From: Armillaria gallica | Lineage: Eukaryota; Basidiomycota; Agaricomycetes; Agaricales; Physalacriaceae | Assembly: GCA_037576215.1 (NCBI GenBank) | Contig: JBANDB010000012.1 | Coordinates: forward strand, 2,356,001-2,420,000 | Length of the DNA: 64,000 bases | Reading direction: 5' to 3' | Part shown: positions 57,445 to 64,000 of the stretch, piece by piece | Layout of the letters: every line of letters begins with the position of its first letter | Numbering within the stretch: position 1 is the stretch's first letter | Notes under the pieces: generated by a model | What the model was told of the DNA's origin: nothing | The model's input: the letters and a program-made list of their open reading frames with translations, nothing else | Database searches by the model: none | Translations under genes and position numbers: made by a program

Positions 57445-58864
57445 TCAACACTGCAAAGGAAATGAAGGAACAGATATATTGGATTCTTCTGTACTTAAAA
57501 TGATGTGGACGTGTTTACATGATGAATACAAATGGTACAAATGGAAATCTTGCCGGAGACAATATGGCATAAGATTAACTAACTGATACGTGGATATACG
57601 CTCATAACGACATTGAAGTATGGGAAGATATGTTGTATGCAGGGAACGGTCAAAGAGCTGTAGAACGATATGAGATAAATTCTTGGAATGGGAAAATAAA
57701 AGAGACACACAGAGAACGTTTGCATTTCGGGGTAGTAATAGTAGCCCATTTGCTTTGATTATTGGCTTGACGTCTGTATCAGGTAATGGAGGTGCCAGAG
57801 CAGGTGTGTACCTGCCACGTTTGACGAGATCCCGTCCGGAAGTAGCGGCAGAAGTGGTATAGGGATAGGGATCCTGCCTCTGTGAGGTTCGACGCGACAT
57901 CACAGGTGGCATGTTTTCCTTCATGTCGTCTCTCCATCTCGGGAGGGACGACCGCTTTTTACGAGGGCGCTTATTCGAGATGTGCGGATCGTTATTGACG
58001 TCAGAAAGATGCCTCTTGTTAGGCGTCGTTGTCATTGGAGAGGCTCGAAGAGCGTTCAAGCTCTCACGTCGACGAATCTGCTTATTGACGACATTCTGAG
58101 AAAGTGCCAAAGTGTCTCGCGGGTAGAACTTGACGCTGTTGGTTAACGAAAGTGGGAGAGGTCGATTCGGGAGGGAAGGGTGGATAGGATGGTCATGTTT
58201 GGCGCTAATCTCTTTCTGGGAGATTTTCTTGAGACATTTACTACGAAACTATTAGTGGCCGATGAGGATTTTAGATTATAAAGTACTCACTGACGGTTAT
58301 AGGCTGCAATTGCTTCCATTGCCGGAAGCCGGAAGACGTCTTCGGTCCATTTCCTCATATGTTCAATTCGACATTCACCGCCTTTCTCGTCGTCCAGAGA
58401 ACACTGGGTAATCATACGTTTCATAGCCTTGGTGAACGAATCTCCAATCAACGGCGGGGTCTCGTTGATAACCGAGGACGCTGGCTCCTCGTAGGGCTTC
58501 ATCAAATGGCCAAAGGCGAGGCCCAAGATATCGCTGTGGCCAAGTGTCGCTACAATCATCTGAGAACGCTCAATGAAGGACTAGAGTCAAAGACTATAGG
58601 AGCAATTACCTCTCGCGCGCTCAGAGAAGTATCCCCAGGAAGCATCTCGAGGAGTAGCATGTGAAGATACATAGTCAGAAAATTGTCGCCGCCCGCCTCC
58701 TTAGCGTCTTTAGCAGAGAGAGAGCATTCAATATAGGCGTGTTGAGATTTCTCCGAGAGGAAAGGAAGAGCCTTGGGAGGGAGCGTCGAGCTGCGCAGTG
58801 AATGGCGGACGGCATCAAGGACATACGCATCCAGTTGAGGCAGAGTATCAGATTGTCGAACCAT
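57445..58864 (-). CDS. Conserved-looking protein of unknown function
   Basis: Exons 58864-58610, 58559-58291, and from 58240 to perhaps 57445. It starts MVRQSDTLPQLDAYVLDAVR; a helical N-terminal half includes NFLTMYLHMLLLEMLPGDTS and MIVATLGHSDILGLAFGHLM, then KWTEDVFRLPAMEAIAAYNR. The C-terminal half is basic and disordered with possible nuclear signals (NKRPRKKRSSLPRWRDDMKE). The true end may be at a donor before 57.7 kb. I do not recognise the family; nuclear localisation is inferred from the basic clusters. Confidence 0.65.
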
Positions 58865-59195
58865 CACGATGGCGAAATGAAATGAATATAGGCGGATGGG
58901 ATAGTAACCGAGAGCAAGCGGTGTATATCGAGTTTGAAGGCGGGGCTGTTGGTCGAGACGACGTGGTAGTGGTTGAGAACAAAGTTGGAATGTCGATCGA
59001 TCATTTCGTCTCGATGCGTGTCGATAGTGCCCGTAACATGCGTAAGCAGATAATAAAGCGATGCAGTCTAAAATGTAACCGTTGCGACAGCACATCCGTA
59101 ACAGTAAGAGTCAAGTAGCCATCCAGAGTAAAAATATAATGTTCAAAATATCTAAGACAAGTATAGGTTGTTTTAGGCTGTCCAGGTCCGGAAAT

Positions 59196-60086
59196 TTACC
59201 AGAGACGTCTCCGCTTTAGAAAGTCTGTTGATGTCAAGTAGTTCTTCATGTCGTCCTCCTTCTGTTCAGATGACGGTAGAGCGGATAGGCGGGCATTCTG
59301 CAAGAGCCGCTTTCGACTACGACAAAGGCTTAGAATGGGCGTCAAAATATAACGTTGGTACTTACTACGTGAGATGGACTGTATCCATCGACGAGTTTGT
59401 AGGAGGGGGACAGTTGGATAGCCAGAACAGTTCAAGATGTACTTTAGAGGTATAGCTGGAAAGTGACGATGAGGTAGGCACTTCTCGTAGCCTATCCAAA
59501 GGGAGACGTCGGTAACTCAACTGGACGTGAAAAAAGAGAGCACGCACAGTCGAAGCACCTTGACATATTCATTCAAATTCCTCAATGCAGGCTGTACCAG
59601 CCGCCGAAGCCACGTCAGCACGAAATCGCAGCCTTTCTTGACATAGAGTAGCCCAACCATAGTGAAAAAGAGCTGTATCGGATCCAGACTTCCATCGTAG
59701 AGCATGAGCGAGATGTTTTTGATGGCTGGCATTAATCGCTCGTCGTCTTTAAGTTTCTAAGGAAAGGGATAATACATAACATGGCCTGCGGGACTCGAGG
59801 AAGAGCTTACTGCGAGGAGTTGCTTGCTATGAACCGTTTGAGAAAGACCATCGCTACTGAGAATGGCGAGACTGAGCCCGCCATGAAAAATATGGACTCC
59901 GATGGCGTTGAGGGATTTTTGTGAACATGTCGATGTATAGGAGTCTTTGTGAGCCTTGGTTCCGTTTGGTTGCTCTAGACTAGCAAGCAGGGCTGGCGGG
60001 AAAACTACGCTAGGACTTTCTTCCCCAAGGGACGTATAGAAAATATCGACGAGATCGTTGACAATGTTAGCGTGGGCAGCATTCAT
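59196..60086 (-). CDS. Unrecognised helical protein
   Basis: Starts MNAAHANIVNDLVDIFYTSL. The first exon runs to about 59810 (LSQTVHSKQLLA). A second (ERLMPAIKNISLMLYDGSLD, then CDFVLTWLRRLVQPALRNLN) ends near 59555. The last exon, about 59318-59196, reads ARLSALPSSEQKEDD then TSTDFLKRRRLW. Introns are short; the 59.36-59.55 kb exon is not resolved, with three frames partly open. Mostly amphipathic helices, no signal peptide, no known motif. It lies between two minus-strand genes with ~270-330 base gaps. Confidence 0.5.
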
Positions 60087-60357
60087 GTCGGCGAGTATTG
60101 CTAGGAAGGCGGTAGGGTAGCGCTATCTTGATGGTGGTTGTGGTCCAATGTTCGGAAGTACCTTTCTCGATCAGCCGCCGGCTTGTTCACCTTGGTTCGG
60201 CATGAGTATCCTCGAAAAGTATCTGATATATTGGATAAATGACCATGTGCGTGGTAGTAAGATTATAACAAATCAAAGTAATAACAACAACGAGAAGAGA
60301 GACAGAAAAAGCTAAACGGGAAACGACTGGTGCGAAAGGTATGGAAAGCTACAAATA

Positions 60358-63300
60358 TTACCCCGGAGATTCACTGGCATCGACTCGGGACTCCTTACCA
60401 CGAAGTCGACGTAAAACAGGCATTTTGAATGTCTGGTTAGGCGGAGCACTGCGCGAACCGTCGTGCGGCGGCGTTGGAGATGGAAGTTTGAAGCCCCCGG
60501 GAGCACGGGCGCTTCTAGATAAACTAGACTGTAAACGAGCATCTTCGACAGGGTTTAGAATGTTGCTTTGAGAGGCAGACATAGACAACATCGGCGAGTA
60601 TGGGCGCGGCGTGGGAGCCGGAGAGAAAGATGACACATGCAGAAGGATTGCAAACTCCTCTGTAGAGTTTGTGAGCTTGTACATGTTATTCCGAAGTGCA
60701 CTCGATCGGGCTCCATTGTATGTCTTGACAATGTTGGACAATTGGACAACAGTCTAGAGGTCTATCAGCGACATGCATATAGGTCACGGATGGTTATGAA
60801 ATACCTTCAAAAATATATGAGCATCTTCCCGAAGGCTGCCTTTATCCCGTGTCGGATCACCCTCCTTCAGAGCACGAATCAGGTCGCTCAAACGCTTTGT
60901 CACTGCCCTTGCTCGATCTAGACTCTCACGCACATCTACCTGTGCCTCCAACACATCGCCCAAAACCTCTTCCATCAGATTCCACACCACAGGAGCAACT
61001 GAGACGGCATTGTGTACGGCTTGAATTGCTTCCTTGTCGACTTGTGTTTTAGAACTTTGGGGGAGATCTAAAAACACTTGCTTTGGAGGGAGTGATGGGG
61101 ACGAAGAGGTCGAGGAACCTGGTAGAGAGCTCTGCGAACCTGTACGCGAATGGATCGCTCGAGAACTATCGCCAACCCACGAAGACGACATGGAACTTGG
61201 GAACGAGCCCGTTGGCGAAGGCGAAGAGATCGTGACAGTCATGGAGGCAAGCGTCGCCTGTCGTTTGGGAGCACGCAACGTAGGCGTGTGAACAGCTACA
61301 CCCCTGGACAGCGACGGGGCATCGTCATAAGAGGGCAGCTTCTTACCAATCTCAACATCTTTCGAGCTAAAGGAGCCAGCATGTCGCCGTGCTACACGCG
61401 CCCCCCCAACCCCCGAAGAGCCAGCTCGCAGGGATAAAAGGGAGGGAGGTTGCTCCAACTGTAATTGAGATGTTGAAGGCATAGAGGAAGGATAAGAGTC
61501 CACGGACATGTTGTTGGGCGATGGTGTGGGATGAGGCTTGCCGCGCAATAATGGTTTGATAGCTTCAATATGAGGTATCATAGCTTGCCAGGCCCATGAT
61601 ATTTCTGCTGCAGCACCATACAGCACCAACAACATTGACCTGAGATATCGAACGTCATCGCCAGTCGCTATCACCTTCAGTTGTAGCGTTAGCACACCGA
61701 CAGCTTTGCCAAAGACTGCTACGGTGTCTTTACAGCTCTCTACGACACCTCGGCACACAGGCGGTGGCGGTAAAATCTTTCGGCTGATGGCGTCGAATCG
61801 CTCGAGGTAGTTGATGAGCTGCATCATGTCAAGGCTGGCGGGATCCAGCACTTTCCGCAACACGGAGGATAAGCGGTCATCTATGGCATGAACGGTGTAA
61901 TGCTCGAGTGACTGATATATTTGGCAGACCGCGAACAGGATGCTGCGAGCACATTCAATCAGAGAGACGAGAGGTTTAGGGAGTGTGTCAGATATTGTCG
62001 ACAAGGGAAGGGTGGATAGACGTCGGAAATAGGCTATGGAGGAAGTGGAAGCTCTCGGAGGCGGAGAATCACGGACAGGTTCTTTTCCATTACCGGAAGG
62101 TTTATTCTGACGCGTTCCAGAACTCGCTGATGAGTTGGAATCTTGCCGCTGGGAAAGCGGTGAGGGCATGGAAAAATCATCCGGAATCTTGCTCTTGCTC
62201 GTACCATTGGGGGGGACGCGTTCCGGAGGGTCGTGAGCCTTCAAAGCAAATGGGAATTTGGCAGTACGCAGATCAGGCATACTTTTCTTTCCCGATAAAC
62301 CGCTCCTCCTTGAATTGCGCATCCCACTGGCGAAAGAAGCATTTCTGGAGTGGTCATGAGCCGACCTTTGACCGTTTTCGGTCGGGCTAGGATGCGCCGT
62401 CGGATCATTCATGGCGAAAGAATCTGAATCGGCAGGGCTAGGAAGATAACTGTCAAAAGATCGTGTCGGAGACGTCTCTGCACTATCAGTAGAGAGTATG
62501 CCAAGGTGTAGCGGCGGAGGCCTGTCGTAAGACGATGAAGGGGTTTCGATATCCGACTCTGCCAATGAGGACACAGAGAGGTTAGAGTCGAGAGAGAAAG
62601 ACCGGGCATGAGGGGTGACACCGGCATCAAATTCGCTTTCAGTGACCGGAAAGCGGGACCAGCTGTCAGATTCAGCAAAGCCAGAGTCGTCCTGAACTTT
62701 GCTTTCGCCTGACTCGCTGCCAATCCAGGTCTGAAGGTTATAAATCCACTCTTTCATTGCCTCCGCGTTTGGGAACTTGGCGGGACGGCTCATGACAGTG
62801 ATCGGTGGCCATTCAATAGGGTTTCGCTCAATCTCCAGCACTACAAGATTGGTGAACCTGGATAGATACTCTGGGATTCTTGTAATCTTGTTGCGAGAAA
62901 CACAGAACACCTATCGCGTGTCAATTCCGACGTCAAAAATGCAATTATGAGATGAACTAACCTTCAGCCTGACCAGCTCTCCGGGGCGCGAAGGAAATTG
63001 CTTGATCTTGTTGTGGCTGATGTCCAGCGTATCCAAGGAGGGCATGAGAGTCAGCTATACAAGAATGAGGATGATGCATCGTAAATGTCTGGTAAAGGGA
63101 CGCACCACGTCGGGGAATGTTGTAAAAGCATTGCTCCTCAGATTTACGTAGCGCAGACGCGATAGATGCGCGAATTCCATGGGCAGAGTGGTCAGATAAT
63201 TGTTCCCAAACGCCAATCTAATCCGCAAAGTCACTAAAAAGTGATCGCATCGGATAAAAAGAACACGCACCTCTCCACGGGGCACCCATCATCAGGACTG

Positions 63301-63509
63301 TTCCTCCCAACCGTTGCCAGCTCCTCCACAACGGACGCCCCAATGTCTGTCAAATTCTTTTTCAAGAATACAAGCGTAATCCCATGATCCTCCGAGCGTG
63401 AAAGTGCCTCCTGAATGTGAGCTCTTGTGAGAGGCGTTGGAATATCTGAGCCTCTTTTTGTCCACCGCGGTGAACGTATAGTCGAACGATCAACGTCCAG
63501 CGAAGACAT
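60358..63509 (-). CDS. SOG2: RAM-pathway leucine-rich repeat protein Sog2
   Basis: I set the start at MSSLDVDRST (63509); earlier in-frame Mets exist. The N-terminal part has LRRs spread over several exons: FLKKNLTDIGASVVEELATV, LAFGNNYLTTLPMEFAHLSR, RLRYVNLRSNAFTTFPDVV, DISHNKIKQFPSRPGEL, then CVSRNKITRIPEYLSRFTNL. One exon, 62910-60784, holds a long Ser/Pro-rich linker and the conserved Sog2 domain (SLIECARSILFAVCQIYQSL, DVRYLRSMLLVLYGAAAEIS, AVHNAVSVAPVVWNLMEEVL). A final exon ends at TAA 60358-60360 (MPVLRRLRGKESRVDASESP). In yeast Sog2 is part of the RAM network (Cbk1, Mob2, Tao3, Kic1, Hym1), controlling polarity and septation. Cdc42, another polarity factor, is also in this window but 55 kb away. 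Confidence 0.9.
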
Positions 63510-63798
63510 GGGCTTGTCGTGGACCGCGGTAGCCCCGAATGAGGGTGAAAGACCTAAAAATTCGTGGCGGTCATGAATCAGCGACTGGTAAGGCATCCAA
63601 TGCCGACAGCAGCGTCGACAGCCACGGATGTTGCAGTAGAAGCACCGTGGTACCACGTGGCTGTGCTGCCCTCACTCAGATGATCGGGCCGATGGTAACT
63701 CTTATGTAATATAATCTATATTTGAAGAACAAAAGTAAATAAATAATAATCAGAATGTGGGTTCGTGCCATCAGCGCTCAGCGACAACTCAACTTGCT

Positions 63799-64000
63799 CT
63801 ACTGAAATATGCGCCGGTCTCTGGAATACGGGGAAATTATTATGAATGGCCTGGAAGATGGCCGGGATGTTCGTATGTCAATTCTTTTGGCGGTAATCAC
63901 CTTCTTTGACAAATGATGCAGTGCAGCTGAATTGCGGACAAGAGCATTTTGAACGTCTTTTCTCCGCTGCTCGGGTCGTCTGCAATGGTACCTCACATTC
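63799..64000 (-). CDS. Partial gene at right edge, unrecognised
   Basis: On the minus strand two frames are open from the window edge. One reads ECEVPLQTTRAAEKRRSKCS then CPQFSCTASFVKE to a GTGATT donor and has several Cys. The other reads RPEQRRKDVQNALVRNSAAL and stops at 63799. Either could be the 3' part of a gene that starts outside. No family recognised. Confidence 0.3.
   Translation of the reverse strand, partial: NVRYHCRRPEQRRKDVQNALVRNSAALHHLSKKVITAKRIDIRTSRPSSRPFIIISPYSRDRRIFQ

Overview
The window comes from a filamentous basidiomycete, most likely an Agaricomycete (mushroom-forming fungus). Genes sit on both strands and are split by many short GT-AG introns of about 45-60 bases. 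Housekeeping proteins are fungal in character (SF3B4/Hsh49, Cdc42, eRF1, Pop7, Pan2, PDCD5, Sog2). Several accessory families are typical of Agaricomycetes: a DUF6534-type membrane protein, double-cupredoxin GPI proteins, a HET-domain protein, and MLKL-like four-helix-bundle plus kinase-like proteins. All assignments are by eye from reading frames, splice sites and family motifs.

Layout. 0-18.3 kb is mostly conserved: a partial gene at the left edge, SF3B4, a small secreted peptide with dibasic sites, Cdc42, a long WD40 protein, a TauD-type dioxygenase, three diverged tandem copies of a non-coding module ending in the 3' end of POP7, eRF1 and a WW-domain protein. 18.7-29.7 kb is a dynamic accessory block. 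It holds three paralogous minus-strand genes or remnants (A 18.7-21.8 kb, C 25.6-27.1 kb, B 27.4-29.7 kb) with an MLKL-like helical N-terminal region, a coiled coil, a kinase-like core and a Cys-containing C-terminal module. Between A and C lie 3.8 kb of hairpins, degenerate repeats and a broken rhamnosidase-like fragment.

30.3-41.5 kb carries a CUE/AlkB-like/GRF-finger gene with apparent frameshifts, the DUF6534 gene, an M24 aminopeptidase, a HET-domain gene and a DUF3820-like gene. 41.7-64 kb holds a copper-binding GPI protein, PDCD5 and PAN2 (convergent), a four-TM protein, a flavin monooxygenase, a Ser/Thr-rich membrane protein, a secreted aspartic protease, two unrecognised genes, the RAM-pathway LRR protein SOG2 and a partial gene at the right edge.

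The best candidate for unusual biology is the MLKL-like array. Its paralogs differ by whole two-heptad (14-residue, 42 bp) coiled-coil units (1, 2 and 3 EQN units in C, A and B). Their C-terminal tails diverge at the same Cys-Gly-Lys point, and one copy is fused in frame to an unrelated conserved-looking basidiomycete protein. A HET-domain cell-death gene lies about 8 kb away. A role in regulated cell death or allorecognition is inference only.
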